From assembly GCA_016713535.1 (NCBI GenBank), contig JADJOY010000003.1, positions 1-64,000 of the forward strand: 64,000 bases of DNA. Direction: 5' to 3'. The position numbers and the translations under genes were made by a program. The notes below the pieces were generated by a model. That model saw nothing but the letters and a program-made list of their open reading frames with translations. It made no database searches and was not told the DNA's origin. Below, piece after piece: positions 37,348-47,467 of this stretch. Within the stretch, counting starts at the first letter, position 1. Each line of letters begins with the position of its first letter. This DNA is from Deltaproteobacteria bacterium. GTDB lineage: Bacteria; JADJOY01.

Positions 37348-38487
37348 CTACCAGCGGGCGCGCATCTCTTCGGCCCAGCCGAAGAGGTGCGCGATCTCGA
37401 TCGTCTCGCCGGATTCGGTGACGACCCGGCCCGAGAAGTGCCCGAAGCACACGTGCGCCTGGGCGGCGCCCGCGCCGAGCTGGATGTCGAGGACCTTCTC
37501 GTAGGCCGGCTCGAAGCGCAGTTCGACGAGCCCCGAGCGCTTTGCGCGGATCGTCCACGGGCGCCGGTAGTCGGTCACGTCGTACGCGAACTCGAGATCC
37601 TCGCCGATCTTGGTGAGGCGGCCGTCGATGCACAGCGCGTTCTCGGTGCAGCCGGTGCCGTCGGTCCACTTGCCGCCGAACTGCAGGCCCACCACGCGCT
37701 CGCCCACGCGCCCCGACGCCGCGGCCCAGTTCCACACCGTGCGATAGGGCCAGAGCCCGCGGCCGTAGTCGAGGCAGCCGAAGCCCTCGTTCGACGCGTC
37801 GAAGCGATGGACGTCTCCATCGAGCGTCACGTGCCCGACGGCGGGGCGGGAGTTGTGCTTGGAGGTGAACTGGAAGCGACTCTCGCTCCACGGGATCACC
37901 ACGCTCAGGGTCTCGTGGCCCGCGGGACGGGTCACCAGCACGTCGGCCTCGAGCTTGCGCCCCGCGATGTTGCGAAAGCGTGTCCGTAACCGGGTGCCCT
38001 CGGGGCTCTCGATGATCGAGAGCGCGAGCGAGGGCAGCGCGAACTGGATGTCGGCGCCGCCCACGGTGTCGGGCTGGCGGAAGCCGAGCGCCCCAGGGAT
38101 GGCGAGCGCGTGCTCGGTCCAGCGCTGCGTGCCGATATCGAGGAACGCGACGGTGACTAGGCCGAGGTAGTCGAGGTCGGCGTAGGTGATCGCGAGCACC
38201 TGGCCGCCGCGATTGGTGACCGCCCAGTAATCCCAGCGCTTCCTCCGCCCCCACGGGCCGCCCAGGTTGCAGCGGTGCAGCGGCGTGCGCGACCAGCCGC
38301 GCGCCTCGGGGGCGAGCCGGCCATCCATGGTGCACAGGTCGACGGGGTGGGTGAGCTCGGGCTCGTGAGTCGTGGGCGGCACGCGCGGCGCTCCGATGCG
38401 AGAGGCGAGGGCGAGTCTGTCGCCGGGCGTCGTGGCGGGGAAGGGCGTTCGGTGCCGCCGCGTTCGCGGGGCTTGCGCATGCGTCAT
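37348..38487 (-). CDS. DUF2804 family protein
   Basis: A 379-residue protein, from ATG 38487, with the DUF2804 pattern: VDLCTMDGRLAPEARGWSRTPLH, a Trp-rich WDYWAVT, and later FGCLDYGRGLWPYRTVWNW and LQFGGKWTDGTG. DUF2804 has no known function; it looks like a lipocalin-like beta barrel. An in-frame GTG at 38520 is possible but would overlap the palindrome at 38501. It is divergent from the TetR gene, so that regulator may control it too. Confidence 0.87.
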   Translation of the reverse strand: MTHAQAPRTRRHRTPFPATTPGDRLALASRIGAPRVPPTTHEPELTHPVDLCTMDGRLAPEARGWSRTPLHRCNLGGPWGRRKRWDYWAVTNRGGQVLAITYADLDYLGLVTVAFLDIGTQRWTEHALAIPGALGFRQPDTVGGADIQFALPSLALSIIESPEGTRLRTRFRNIAGRKLEADVLVTRPAGHETLSVVIPWSESRFQFTSKHNSRPAVGHVTLDGDVHRFDASNEGFGCLDYGRGLWPYRTVWNWAAASGRVGERVVGLQFGGKWTDGTGCTENALCIDGRLTKIGEDLEFAYDVTDYRRPWTIRAKRSGLVELRFEPAYEKVLDIQLGAGAAQAHVCFGHFSGRVVTESGETIEIAHLFGWAEEMRARW

Positions 38488-38500
38488 CGTGGGTGTTAAA

Positions 38501-38514
38501 CAACTGGTTAGTTG
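38501..38514. promoter_or_regulatory. TetR-type operator candidate
   Basis: CAACT-GGTT-AGTTG is a perfect 5-4-5 inverted repeat in an AT-rich flank (TTAAA, GTTGAAC). It lies in the 62-base gap between the divergent DUF2804 and TetR genes, where a TetR-family repressor would bind. Confidence 0.6.
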
Positions 38515-38549
38515 AACCACGCGGTTGACCGCCGACGAGCCCGCCCATC

Positions 38550-39230
38550 GTGCCCCGCGCCGCCCGCCCCAAAGGTTCCGAAGCCACCCGCCAGGCCCTC
38601 ATGGAGGCCGGCGCCAAGCTGTTCGCCGAGCGTGGCTTCGAGGGCGCCACCGTCGAAGAGATCGTCGAGGCGGCGCGGGTCAACAAGGCGATGGTGAGCT
38701 ATCACTTCGGCGGCAAGGAGCCGCTCTACGCCGCGATCCTCGAGGAGAGCTTCGCGCTCCTGCGAGAGCGCACCGCGGCGCTGCGCGGCGCGAGCGGACC
38801 CGCGAGCGAGCGGTTGCGCGAGTGGATCCGGCTCTTCGCCGAGGTGGTCGCCGCGCGGCCGCTCCTGCCGGTCATGATCGTGCGCGAGCTGATCGACGGC
38901 GGCGAGCGTCTCGAGCGCCACGGCATCGCCTATCTGCACCAGCTCCTCGCGACCGTCCACGAGATCGTCGCGCAGGGCGTCGCGAGCGGCGAGTTCCGCG
39001 CAGTCGATCCGTTCCTCACCCACCTGACGATCGTCGGTGCGCTCAACTTCTTCGCTGCCACGATGCGGTTTCGGGCGCGAGTGGTGGCGAGTGGCCAGGT
39101 GCCGCTCTCCTCCGAGCCCACCGTCCGACAGTTCACCGCCCACCTCGAAGAGCTGCTCATCCGAGGCATCGAGAACCGCGCCGAGCGCCGCGCCACCGGC
39201 GCTCGCCGCGCACCAGGGAGACGCCCATGA
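38550..39230 (+). CDS. TetR-family transcriptional regulator
   Basis: A 226-residue repressor with the HTH at about residues 28-58 (GFEGATVEEIVEAARVNKAMVSYHFGGKEPLY) and an all-helical ligand domain. It heads an operon of membrane-fusion protein, ABC ATPases, porin and two permeases, matching the E. coli CecR (YbiH)-ybhGFSR layout. It starts at GTG 38550 and its stop overlaps the next ATG. It probably represses this operon through the palindrome at 38501. Confidence 0.9.
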   Translation: MPRAARPKGSEATRQALMEAGAKLFAERGFEGATVEEIVEAARVNKAMVSYHFGGKEPLYAAILEESFALLRERTAALRGASGPASERLREWIRLFAEVVAARPLLPVMIVRELIDGGERLERHGIAYLHQLLATVHEIVAQGVASGEFRAVDPFLTHLTIVGALNFFAATMRFRARVVASGQVPLSSEPTVRQFTAHLEELLIRGIENRAERRATGARRAPGRRP

Positions 39231-40225
39231 AATCCACGAGCTCGGGCGCCGCCGTCGCGGCGCTCGCGATCACCTTGCTCGGCGGCTGCACCGGGCGCGC
39301 GTCGGACGCGGCGCTGCGCGCGAGCGGTCACGTCGAGGCCACCGAGGTGCGGATCTCGAGCAAGGTCGCCGGACGGCTGCAGGCGCTGCGCGTCGACGAG
39401 GGCGCCACCGTCGCCGCCGGCGCGGAGGTCGCGAAGGTCGATCCCGTGGACCTCGAGCTCGCGCTCGGCGTCGCCCGTGCCGATCGCGACTCCGCCGACG
39501 CCCAGCTCAGGCTCCTGCTCGCGGGTACCCGAGCCGAGGAGATCGCCGAAGCCGAGGCGAGCCTCGTGCAAGCGCAGGCCGATCTGCTCGCCGCGAGCAA
39601 GGATCTCGAGCGCGCCAAGGCCCTGGTCGAGCGCGGCTCCGCGACGGTCAAGGCCCGCGACGACGCTCTGGCCCGTCGCGACGTCGCCGCGGGTCGCGCG
39701 GACGCGGCCCGCGAGCGGCTGCGCAAGGCCCGCGCAGGCGCTCGCGCCGAGGAGATCGACGCTGCGCGCGCCCGCCTCGCCGGCGCCGAGGCGCGCATCG
39801 CGCAGCTCGCGCAGCAGCTCGCGGACACGTCGGTCACGAGCCCGCTCGCGGGCATCGTCACCGAGAAGATCGCCGAGGCCGGCGAACACGTGGCGCCGGG
39901 CGGCACGATCGTCGTCGTCACCGACGTCCGCGACGCGTGGCTGAGCGTCTACGTGCCCGAGCCGGATCTCGACTGGATCAAGATCGGTCAGGACGCGGCG
40001 GTGGTGACGGACGGCGGCACCGAGCGTCGCGGGCGCGTCACGTTCGTCGCTTCGCAGGCCGAGTTCACGCCCAAGAACGTCCAGACCAAGGACGAGCGCG
40101 TGAAGCTCGTCTTCAAGGTCAAGATCTCCCTCGAGAACGCGGATGGGCTCTTCAAGCCGGGGATGCCCGCCGAGGCGGTGCTCACCCGCGGCGGCACGCC
40201 CACGCACGCAGCCCCGGCCCGCTGA
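39227..40225 (+). CDS. HlyD-family efflux periplasmic adaptor
   Basis: A 332-residue lipoprotein with a lipobox LGGC (Cys21). After it come a lipoyl-like half-domain (RISSKVAGRLQALRVDEGATV), a long coiled-coil (about residues 95-200), the second lipoyl half (TSVTSPLAGIVTEKIAEAG) and a beta-barrel region. It resembles YbhG. It links the inner-membrane ABC permease to an outer-membrane TolC. It overlaps the TetR stop and leads the ATPase gene by 57 bases. Confidence 0.9.
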   Translation: MKSTSSGAAVAALAITLLGGCTGRASDAALRASGHVEATEVRISSKVAGRLQALRVDEGATVAAGAEVAKVDPVDLELALGVARADRDSADAQLRLLLAGTRAEEIAEAEASLVQAQADLLAASKDLERAKALVERGSATVKARDDALARRDVAAGRADAARERLRKARAGARAEEIDAARARLAGAEARIAQLAQQLADTSVTSPLAGIVTEKIAEAGEHVAPGGTIVVVTDVRDAWLSVYVPEPDLDWIKIGQDAAVVTDGGTERRGRVTFVASQAEFTPKNVQTKDERVKLVFKVKISLENADGLFKPGMPAEAVLTRGGTPTHAAPAR

Positions 40226-40282
40226 CGAGCGTCGAGCTCGTCCCGCCGCAAGCACACACCGGGACTTCCCGAGACCTTCGAA

Positions 40283-41269
40283 ATGGCTGACACCCCGCTC
40301 ACCGAGCTGATCGTGGTGCGCGACCTCGAGCGCCGCTTCGGCGAGGTACGGGCCGTGAACGGCGTGACCCTGACCGTGAAGCGCGGCGAGATGTTCGGCC
40401 TCATCGGCCCGGACGGCGCGGGCAAGACCACCACGCTGCGCACCATCCTCGGGCTGCTCCATCCGCACGCCGGCGAGGTCCGCACCTGCGGGCTCGAGCC
40501 GATCCGCGAGGCGCGCGCGCTGGCCGGCGGGGTCGGCTACCTGGCGCAGCGCTTCTCGCTCTACGGCGATCTCACGGTGGACGAGAACGTCGCGTTCTTC
40601 GCCGAGGTCCACGACGTGCGGCGCTGGAAGCCGCGCCGCGACGAGCTCCTCGAGCTGCTGCGCATGGCGCCGTTCCGCAAGCGCCTCGCCGACCGGCTCT
40701 CGGGTGGCATGAAGCAGAAGCTCGCACTCGCGTGCACGCTGATCCACAGCCCCGAGCTCCTGATCCTCGACGAGCCACCACCGGCGTCGACCCGGTGTCG
40801 CGGCGCGACTTCTGGAGGATCCTGTTCCGGCTGCAGCGTGACGGGCTGACGCTGCTCCTCACCACGCCCTACCTCGACGAGGCCGGAGCGCTGCCAGCGC
40901 GTCGCGCTCATGAGCAGCGGACGGATCCTGGTCACGGCGAGCCCGACGCAGCTTCGCGACGACGCGCGTGCAGCGACGGTGCGTTGCTCGAGGTGCTGGC
41001 TCGCCCCAAGCGCAGCGCGCAGGACTGGCTCGCGGCGCGCCCCGAGGTCGTCGATGTCGAGACCTTCGGCGAGCGCTTCCACGTGCGCGTCCGCGGCGGC
41101 GCGAGCGACGCGCTCGCCGACTCGTTCCATCGCGGGCTCGTCGGCGAGGCTCGAGGTGCTCGCGCTGCGCGCGGTGGCGCCGTCGCTCGAGGACATCTTC
41201 ATCGCGCGCGTGCGCGCCGCCGAAGAGCAGGGCGGCGGCGCCGACGCGCGCACCGAGGTGGGATCATGA
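40283..41269 (+). pseudogene. ABC exporter ATPase, four frameshifts
   Basis: A YbhF-like ABC-2-exporter ATPase. Walker A (GPDGAGKTT), signature ([13 protein letters not shown]) and Walker B (LLILDEP) are in the first frame. At about 40784 one base is missing from GAGCCACCACC, so the Asp-loop ([13 protein letters not shown]) is in another frame. Near 40883 an extra G precedes GAGCGCTGCCAG, and the frame changes again near 40965 and near 41145. The C-terminus ([12 protein letters not shown]) reads to TGA 41267-41269. Four alternating indels cancel. The tolC-like gene overlaps at the stop. It could be a decayed gene or an error-rich stretch. Confidence 0.82.
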
Positions 41270-42624
41270 GGGCAGGGCTCACACGGTCGCTGGGAATCGC
41301 GATGTCCGCGTGGCTGGCGCTGGCGGGCGTGACGGTCCGCGCGGAGAGCGACGCACCTGCGCCGCCCGCCGTGAGGATCACGCTGCCCGAGGCCCTCGCT
41401 CGCGCGCGCGCTGCGTCGGCTCGGCTCGGCGCGCTCGCCTCGCTCCACACCGCCGCCGAGGAGGGGCTCGCGCAGGCGCGCGCCAACCACTGGCCGATCG
41501 TCGACGTGAGCGTCGGCTATCAGCGGCTGTCGAGCGTCCCCGAGCTGACGGTGGCGTTCCCGGGTCAGACGCCCACGACGATCTTCCCCAACATCCAGGA
41601 CAACGTGCACGCGCGCGCCGGGCTGAGCCTGCCGCTCTACACCGGTGGGCGGCTCTCGGCGGTGGAAGCGGCGGCGGAAGGCGAGAGCGCCGCGGCCGCC
41701 GCCGACGTCCGCGCCGGCGGCCAGGACCTGGTCCTCGAGACTACCGCCTCGTTCTGGTCGCTCGTCACGGCGCGCGAGAGCGCGCGCGTCTTCGACGACG
41801 CGGTGCGCGCCTTCGAGCGGCACCTCGCCGACGCGCAGGCGGGGCTCGAGGTGGGATCCGCCGCGAGGAGCGACGTGCTCGCTGTCGAGGTCGAGCGCGA
41901 CCGGGCGATCCTCAACCGACTCGAGGCGCAGAACCGCGCCGACGTGTCGAACGCGGACCTGGTGCGGCTGGTGGGCGGCGCGCCCGGCACCGCCCTCGAT
42001 CCGGTGACACCGTCGTCGTTGCCCGAGCCGGCCCGCAATGCGGTCGAGGCGCTCGTCGCGAGCGCGCTGGACTCGCGCCCCGAGCACCGCGCGCTGGTCG
42101 AGCGGGTCGCCGCGGCCGAGGAGCGGGTGCGCGCCGAGGAGGCGGGCTATTACCCACGAGCCGCGCTCGGCGGCGGCTACGACGAGGCGCGGCCCAACCG
42201 TCGCATCCTGCCGGTCCAGGACGAGTGGGACTCGAGCTGGGACGTGGGGGTGAACGTGTCGCTCGACGTGTTCGACTTCGGCCGCACGCGCGCGGCGGTG
42301 TCGCGCGCCCGTGCCCAGGCCGATGCCACTGCGCGCCAGCTCGATGATCTCGAGGCGCGGATCCGCCAGGAAGTGACGTCCCGGGTCCTCGACCTGTCGA
42401 GCGCCGTGAGCGCGGTGCCCGTCTCGGACCGCGCGCTCGCGTCGGCGACCGAGAGCCAGCGGGTCTCGGCGGACCGCTTTCGCGAGGGTGTGGCGCCGTC
42501 GTCCGAGCTGCTCGATGCGGAGGTTGCGCTCCAGCGCGCGGCGCTCGATCGCACCCGCGCCGTGGCGCAGGCGCACCTGAGCCGGGCGTCGCTCGATCGC
42601 GCGGTGGGAGCGGTGGCGCCGTGA
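41266..42624 (+). CDS. TolC-family outer-membrane efflux protein
   Basis: A 452-residue protein with a signal peptide ending VRA near residue 26, then the outer-membrane efflux protein fold of long alternating helices and strands ([58 protein letters not shown]). It forms the outer channel for the ABC exporter encoded on either side. It overlaps the upstream ATPase stop by 4 bases and the downstream ATPase start by 4 bases. A tolC gene inside a ybhGFSR-type operon is unlike E. coli, where it is unlinked. Confidence 0.9.
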   Translation: MRAGLTRSLGIAMSAWLALAGVTVRAESDAPAPPAVRITLPEALARARAASARLGALASLHTAAEEGLAQARANHWPIVDVSVGYQRLSSVPELTVAFPGQTPTTIFPNIQDNVHARAGLSLPLYTGGRLSAVEAAAEGESAAAAADVRAGGQDLVLETTASFWSLVTARESARVFDDAVRAFERHLADAQAGLEVGSAARSDVLAVEVERDRAILNRLEAQNRADVSNADLVRLVGGAPGTALDPVTPSSLPEPARNAVEALVASALDSRPEHRALVERVAAAEERVRAEEAGYYPRAALGGGYDEARPNRRILPVQDEWDSSWDVGVNVSLDVFDFGRTRAAVSRARAQADATARQLDDLEARIRQEVTSRVLDLSSAVSAVPVSDRALASATESQRVSADRFREGVAPSSELLDAEVALQRAALDRTRAVAQAHLSRASLDRAVGAVAP

Positions 42625-43616
42625 GCGGTCCGGCCGTCGCGAGCGGCACGGCGCCGCTACCGGTCGTGACCCGCGGGCTCGCCAAGCGGTTCGGCGAGTT
42701 CGTGGCGGTCGAGGGTCTCGACCTGACGATCGAGAAGGGCGAGGTCTTCGGGCTGCTCGGCTCGAACGGCGCCGGCAAGTCGACGGCCATCCGCATGTTG
42801 TGCGGCCTGCTGCGCCCGAGCGGGGGCTCGGCGCACGTGCTGGGTGTCGACGTCGCCTCCGACCCCGAGGGCGTGAAGCGGCGCATCGGCTACATGACCC
42901 AGCGCTTCAGCCTCTACGAGGACCTCACGGTGCGCGAGAACCTCGAGTTCTTCGGCGGCATCTACGGCCTCGACGATCGCCGCCTCGCGCAGCGCATCGC
43001 GTGGGCCGTCGAGATGGCGTCGCTGGGCGGCAAGGAGGGGCTCTCGACCGGCTCCCTGCCGGGAGGCTGGAAGCAGCGCCTCGCGCTCGCGTGCTCGCTG
43101 CTCCACGAGCCGCAGGTGGTGTTCCTCGACGAGCCCACCGGCGGCGTCGACCCGATCTCGCGGCGGCGGTTCTGGAACACCATCGACCGGCTCGCCAAGG
43201 GCGGCGTCACCATCATCGTCACGACGCACTACCTCGACGAGGCGGAGCGCTGCGACCGCATCGCCCTCATGCACGCCGGGAAGCTCGTCGCCCTCGGCAG
43301 CGTCGCCGAGCTCAAGAGCGTGTTCGTGGGTCGTGCGGTGCTCGAGGTCGAGTGCCCGCGCTACCTCGATGCCCAGGAGAGGCTCGAGGGCGAGCCGGGC
43401 GTGCTCGAGGCCTCGGCGTTCGGCACCCGCCTGCACGTGGTGGTGGATGACGCCGAGCGCGGCATCGCGACCGTCGAGCGGGCGCTGGCGGCGGACGGCA
43501 ACGTGCCGGCGCGGGTCGAGCGGATCGTGCCTTCGCTCGAGGATGTGTTCATCCACTCGGTGGAGGAGGCGGAGCGCGCGGCCGGCGTCGGCGCCGTGGC
43601 GGGAGCGACGCCGTGA
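42621..43616 (+). CDS. ABC exporter ATPase
   Basis: A 331-residue ATPase of the ABC-2 exporter class. Walker A is GSNGAGKST, the signature region is [15 protein letters not shown] (the LSGGQ equivalent is degenerate), Walker B is [13 protein letters not shown], and the His switch is TTHYLD. It is intact, unlike its neighbour at 40283. Both together correspond to the two halves of the YbhF double ATPase; here they are separate genes. It overlaps the tolC-like gene and the first permease by 4 bases each. Confidence 0.92.
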   Translation: MSGPAVASGTAPLPVVTRGLAKRFGEFVAVEGLDLTIEKGEVFGLLGSNGAGKSTAIRMLCGLLRPSGGSAHVLGVDVASDPEGVKRRIGYMTQRFSLYEDLTVRENLEFFGGIYGLDDRRLAQRIAWAVEMASLGGKEGLSTGSLPGGWKQRLALACSLLHEPQVVFLDEPTGGVDPISRRRFWNTIDRLAKGGVTIIVTTHYLDEAERCDRIALMHAGKLVALGSVAELKSVFVGRAVLEVECPRYLDAQERLEGEPGVLEASAFGTRLHVVVDDAERGIATVERALAADGNVPARVERIVPSLEDVFIHSVEEAERAAGVGAVAGATP

Positions 43617-44737
43617 GGAAGATCTGGGCGGTCGCCATGAAGGAGTTCCGCCAGGCGCGTCGCGACCGCCTCACGCTCGCCATGCTCCTCGGCCTGCCGA
43701 CCTTCATGCTGCTGCTCTACGGCTACGCCCTCAACTTCGACGTGATGCACGCCAAGCTCGCGATCGAGGACGACGACAAGTCGGCGGTCAGTCGCTCGTT
43801 CGCCGAGACCTTCGTGGCCTCGGGCTACTTCGACCGCGCCGACGACCTGTCTCCGGGAACCGACCTGGTGGCGCTCACCCAGCGCCGCGAGGCCGAGGCG
43901 ATCCTGATCATCCCCGAGAGCTTCTCGGAGGACCTCTCGGCGGGTCGCGACGCGCAGGCGCAGCTCATCCTCGACGGCGCCAACGCCAACACGGCGACCA
44001 CGTTGCTCGGCTACGCGTCGTCGATCGCCGCGGCGGCCAACGTCGAGCTCGCGACGGCGCGGGTGGGCGGTAGCATGCGCCCCGACGAGTCGGCGATCCG
44101 CGTCGAGCCACGCGTCTGGTACAACCCCGAGCTCAAGTCGACCCAGTTCCTGGTGCCGGGGCTGATCGGCTTCATCCTGATGCTCACCGCCGTGATCTCC
44201 ACGGCGCTCTCGGTGGTGCGCGAGAAGGAGCGTGGCACCCTCGAGCAGCTCCGCGTCACGTCGCTCTCGAGCGGTCAGCTGATCGTCGGCAAGCTCTTGC
44301 CGTATCTCGTGATCTCGCTCGTCGCGACGACGCTCATCCTGGTCGCGGCGCGGGTGCTCTTCCACGTCCAGGTGCGCGGGCCGTACCTCGACCTGTACGC
44401 GGCGACGCTGCTCTACCTGATCGGCGCGCTCGGCTGGGGGTTGCTCGTCTCGACGCTCGTCGACAACCAGGCGATGGCGTTCCAGATCTCGACGCTCACC
44501 TCGATGATGCCGGCGATCTTCCTCTCCGGCTTCATCTTCTCGATCCGCGCCATGCCGGACGCGCTCCAGCTCGTCACCTACGCCGTCCCCGCGCGCTACT
44601 TTCTGGTGATCCTGCGCGGCGTGATCCTGAAGGGGGCGGGGCTCGGGCCGTACCACGAACAGCTCGGCTTCCTGGCGCTCTACGCGACGGTGGTGCTGGG
44701 CATCGCGAGTGTCAGGCTCGCGCGGCGGGCCACCTGA
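43613..44737 (+). CDS. ABC-2 exporter permease (YbhS-like)
   Basis: A 374-residue permease of the ABC-2 type: an N-terminal helix, a large periplasmic domain (about residues 40-185) and five membrane helices. Recognisable features are KEFRQARRDRLTLAMLLGLP at the start and VVREKERGTLEQLRVTSLSS, the cytoplasmic coupling stretch. It resembles YbhS, and the next gene YbhR. It starts at GTG 43613 and its TGA overlaps the next ATG. Confidence 0.9.
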   Translation: MRKIWAVAMKEFRQARRDRLTLAMLLGLPTFMLLLYGYALNFDVMHAKLAIEDDDKSAVSRSFAETFVASGYFDRADDLSPGTDLVALTQRREAEAILIIPESFSEDLSAGRDAQAQLILDGANANTATTLLGYASSIAAAANVELATARVGGSMRPDESAIRVEPRVWYNPELKSTQFLVPGLIGFILMLTAVISTALSVVREKERGTLEQLRVTSLSSGQLIVGKLLPYLVISLVATTLILVAARVLFHVQVRGPYLDLYAATLLYLIGALGWGLLVSTLVDNQAMAFQISTLTSMMPAIFLSGFIFSIRAMPDALQLVTYAVPARYFLVILRGVILKGAGLGPYHEQLGFLALYATVVLGIASVRLARRAT

Positions 44738-45897
44738 TGAGCGTCTTCCGCCACGTGCTGCGCAAGGAGGCGACCCAGCTCCGCCGCGACAAGGGGATGC
44801 TGCGCGCGATGCTGATGGCGCCCATCATGCAGGTGGTGGCGTTCGGGTTCGCCGCCAACACCGACGTCAAGCACATCCCTTTGGTGCTGGTCGATCAGGA
44901 TCAGACCTCGCAGAGCCGCGCCCTCGTCGACCGCATGGTCGCCTCGGGCTATTTCGACGTGGTGGGCGCCGAGCCCACCAGCGAGACCGTGGAGCCGTGG
45001 CTGGTGTCGCGCAAGGCCGACCTGGCGCTGGTCATCGACGACCGCTTCGGCCAGGACCTGGTGGGCGGGCGCGAGGCGAAGGTCCAGCTCATCGTCGACG
45101 GAACCGACTCGAACTCGGCGATCGTCGGCATGGGCTACGCGACCCGGATCGTCGGCGAGGCGGGGGCGGCGGCGGTGACGGAGCGGCTCGCCCGCGCCGG
45201 CCACGGCGGCGCGGCGTTCCGCGGGGACGCGGCGACGCACCTCTCCTCGAGCCGGATCAGCCTGGTGCCGCGGGTCTGGTACAACCCCGACCTCAAGAGC
45301 CGGTGGTTCTACGTGCCGGCGATCATGGCCATGACGATCCTGCTCATGACGATGATCCTGCCGTCCATGGCGGTGGTGCGCGAGAAGGAGATCGGGACGC
45401 TCGAGCAGCTCAGCGTGACCCCGGTCCGGCCGTGGCAGCTCGTGGTCGCCAAGCTCACGCCGTTCTTCTTCGTGTCGATCCTCGATCTCTTCGCGGTGAC
45501 CGCGCTCTCCGTCTTCCTGTTCAAGGTGCCGCTCACCGGCTCGCTGGCGGCGCTGGTGCTGCTCTCGATCCCGTTCATCCTCACCGCGCTCGGCCTCGGG
45601 CTCTTGACCTCGACGCTGGTCCGGACCCAGCAGCAGGCGATGCTCACCTCGACGTTCCTGTTCATGGTGCCGATGATCTACCTCTCGGGGCTGGTGTTCC
45701 CGATCGAGAACATGCCGCACCCGATCCAGCTCGCGACCTACGCCGTGCCGCTGCGCTACTACGCCATCATCGTGCGCGGCGTGTTCCTGAAGGGTGCCGG
45801 CTTCGCGACCTTGTGGCCTCAAGCGCTGGTGCTGGTGTGTTTCGCGGTCGTGACGGTCAGCGCGGCGGCGCTGCGGTTCCGGAAGAGCCTGGACTGA
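44737..45897 (+). CDS. ABC-2 exporter permease (YbhR-like)
   Basis: A 386-residue permease paralogous to the preceding one: RKEATQLRRDKGMLRAMLMAP at the start and VVREKEIGTLEQLSVTPVRP before the transmembrane bundle. In E. coli YbhS and YbhR form a heterodimer exporting drugs and Na+ or lipids; a similar role is inferred. It is the last gene of the operon, and its TGA is the first three bases of a repeated hairpin. Confidence 0.9.
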   Translation: MSVFRHVLRKEATQLRRDKGMLRAMLMAPIMQVVAFGFAANTDVKHIPLVLVDQDQTSQSRALVDRMVASGYFDVVGAEPTSETVEPWLVSRKADLALVIDDRFGQDLVGGREAKVQLIVDGTDSNSAIVGMGYATRIVGEAGAAAVTERLARAGHGGAAFRGDAATHLSSSRISLVPRVWYNPDLKSRWFYVPAIMAMTILLMTMILPSMAVVREKEIGTLEQLSVTPVRPWQLVVAKLTPFFFVSILDLFAVTALSVFLFKVPLTGSLAALVLLSIPFILTALGLGLLTSTLVRTQQQAMLTSTFLFMVPMIYLSGLVFPIENMPHPIQLATYAVPLRYYAIIVRGVFLKGAGFATLWPQALVLVCFAVVTVSAAALRFRKSLD

Positions 45898-45934
45898 GTT
45901 GCTCGGGGGGCTGTTCCAGCCCCCCGCCCGCCGG
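45895..45934 (+). repeat. 40-bp stop-codon hairpin repeat, copy 2
   Basis: Begins with TGA, the stop of the YbhR-like gene, then GTTGCTCGGGGGGCTG, a short loop, and CAGCCCCCCGCCCGCCGG. It differs from the copy after the GspE-like gene at four positions, mostly in the loop, while stem pairing is kept. Confidence 0.7.
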
Positions 45935-46309
45935 GCAGGCGCCCGCGCCTTCGGCGCTCCTGCCGCGCCGGCGCTACGTGACGGCGTTTCATCGACGGTT
46001 CGTCGATCTCTGTTTGCCGCCACCCCCGAGTCACTCGCCTCGCTCGTGGCGTCGCGCTACGACGCGCCACTTGGCGAACCCGGTCGTTCCGCGATCCGGT
46101 ATCCCGCTCGGGCCCGTGTCCCGATCCGAGTGCGGGCTCCGGACGGAGGGGCACGCGTCGCGTGCCCGGCGATACGTGAGGGCGCGGCACCGCGATACCG
46201 TTCGATCCCAGTTGTCCCACCCCCGACTCGGTTCGCCGACACGCCGCGCTGAGTCCGGCGCTCCGTCGCGCTTGCCCGCGCCCCGCCACGCGGGCAGGTT
46301 TCGGGGTTC
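45935..46309. other. gene-free gap before GT4 gene
   Basis: About 375 bases without a credible gene. It includes GC-rich palindromic segments (45940-45985) ending in GCTACG, which could be a degenerate GTAG-type repeat, and further short inverted repeats to about 46200. No clear promoter stands out for the GT4 gene. Confidence 0.45.
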
Positions 46310-47467
46310 ATGTCCTTCCGGATCGGCATCGACACGGGGCTCTTTCCGGCCTCCGATCACGGCGGTCTCGCGGTCTATCGACGCGAGCTGGTGCGCGCGC
46401 TCGCCGACACGCCCGGCGACCATCGGCTGATCCTCTACGGTCATCGTCCGCCCGTTCCCGCCGGCGTCGCGGGCGACCGCGTCGAGGTACGCGACCTCGG
46501 CGAGGCACGCGCCGCGCGGGTGCCCGGCGCGTTCCGCCAGGTGCTCCTGCCGGCGGCGGCACGCCGCGATGCCCTGGACGTCGTGCACTTCCCGCTCGGC
46601 GGGGCGAGCCTCGGCCGCATCGCGCCGAGCGTGGTCAGCGTCCACGACCTGTTGTGTGTGCTCTCGCCGACGCTCGACTACCCCGTGGCGCTCCGCGGCC
46701 TAGGGTTCCGGCTGCGCAAGCGCTGGCACCGTCACGCGATCCCCGCGAGCCTCGCCCGCGCCGACCGGCTGCTCGCGTCGAGCGAGGCCACGCGCGACGA
46801 CCTGGTGCGGCTCCTCGGCGTCGCGCCCGAGCGCATTTCGGTGGCGCCGCTCGCCGCCGCGCCGACCTTTGCGACCCGGCCGTCGCGGCGCGAGATCGCG
46901 GCCTTCCTCGGCGCGCGCGGGCTGCCGCGCGACTACCTGCTCGCGCTCTCGTCGATCGATCCGCGCAAGAACGCGCACCGCGTGATCGACGCGTACGCGA
47001 AGCTGCCGTCCGGCTTGCGCGCGTCGCACGCGCTGGTGATCCTGCTCACCCAGGGCACCTACGCGCGAAGCCTGAAGGCGCGCGCCGACCGGCTCGGGAT
47101 CGGTTACCGGGTGGCGCTCGTGCCGCACCTCGACGAGCGCGAGCTACCGCTGCTCTACGCCGGCGCGGCGGCGCTCGCGTTCCCGTCGCTCTTCGAGGGC
47201 TTCGGCTTGCCGGTGCTCGAGGCCATGAGCCTCGCCGTACCGGTCGTGACGTCGCGCGTCGGTGGGCTGCCGGAGGTGGGGGGCGACGCGGTCGATTACG
47301 TCGACCCGCGCGACCCAGGGTCGATCGCCGCGGCTCTCGAACGCGTGCTCGCCGACTATCCGCACGCCGAGCTGATGCGCGAGGCCGGGGCCGCTCGCGC
47401 CGCTCGGTTCAGTTGGGAGCGCACCGCGGCGCTGACCCTCGACGCCTACCGGGCGGTGTGTACGTGA
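46310..47467 (+). CDS. GT4-family glycosyltransferase
   Basis: A 385-residue GT-B-fold enzyme. The N-terminal half has IGIDTGLFPASDHGGLAVYRRELVRAL and VVSVHDLL, and the C-terminal donor domain has LALSSIDPRKNAHRVIDAY and the family motif FPSLFEGFGLPVLEAMSLAVPVV. It probably uses a nucleotide sugar to extend a cell-surface polysaccharide. The following gene, a flippase, overlaps its stop by 4 bases, so the two likely build and move the same glycan. Confidence 0.91.
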   Translation: MSFRIGIDTGLFPASDHGGLAVYRRELVRALADTPGDHRLILYGHRPPVPAGVAGDRVEVRDLGEARAARVPGAFRQVLLPAAARRDALDVVHFPLGGASLGRIAPSVVSVHDLLCVLSPTLDYPVALRGLGFRLRKRWHRHAIPASLARADRLLASSEATRDDLVRLLGVAPERISVAPLAAAPTFATRPSRREIAAFLGARGLPRDYLLALSSIDPRKNAHRVIDAYAKLPSGLRASHALVILLTQGTYARSLKARADRLGIGYRVALVPHLDERELPLLYAGAAALAFPSLFEGFGLPVLEAMSLAVPVVTSRVGGLPEVGGDAVDYVDPRDPGSIAAALERVLADYPHAELMREAGAARAARFSWERTAALTLDAYRAVCT

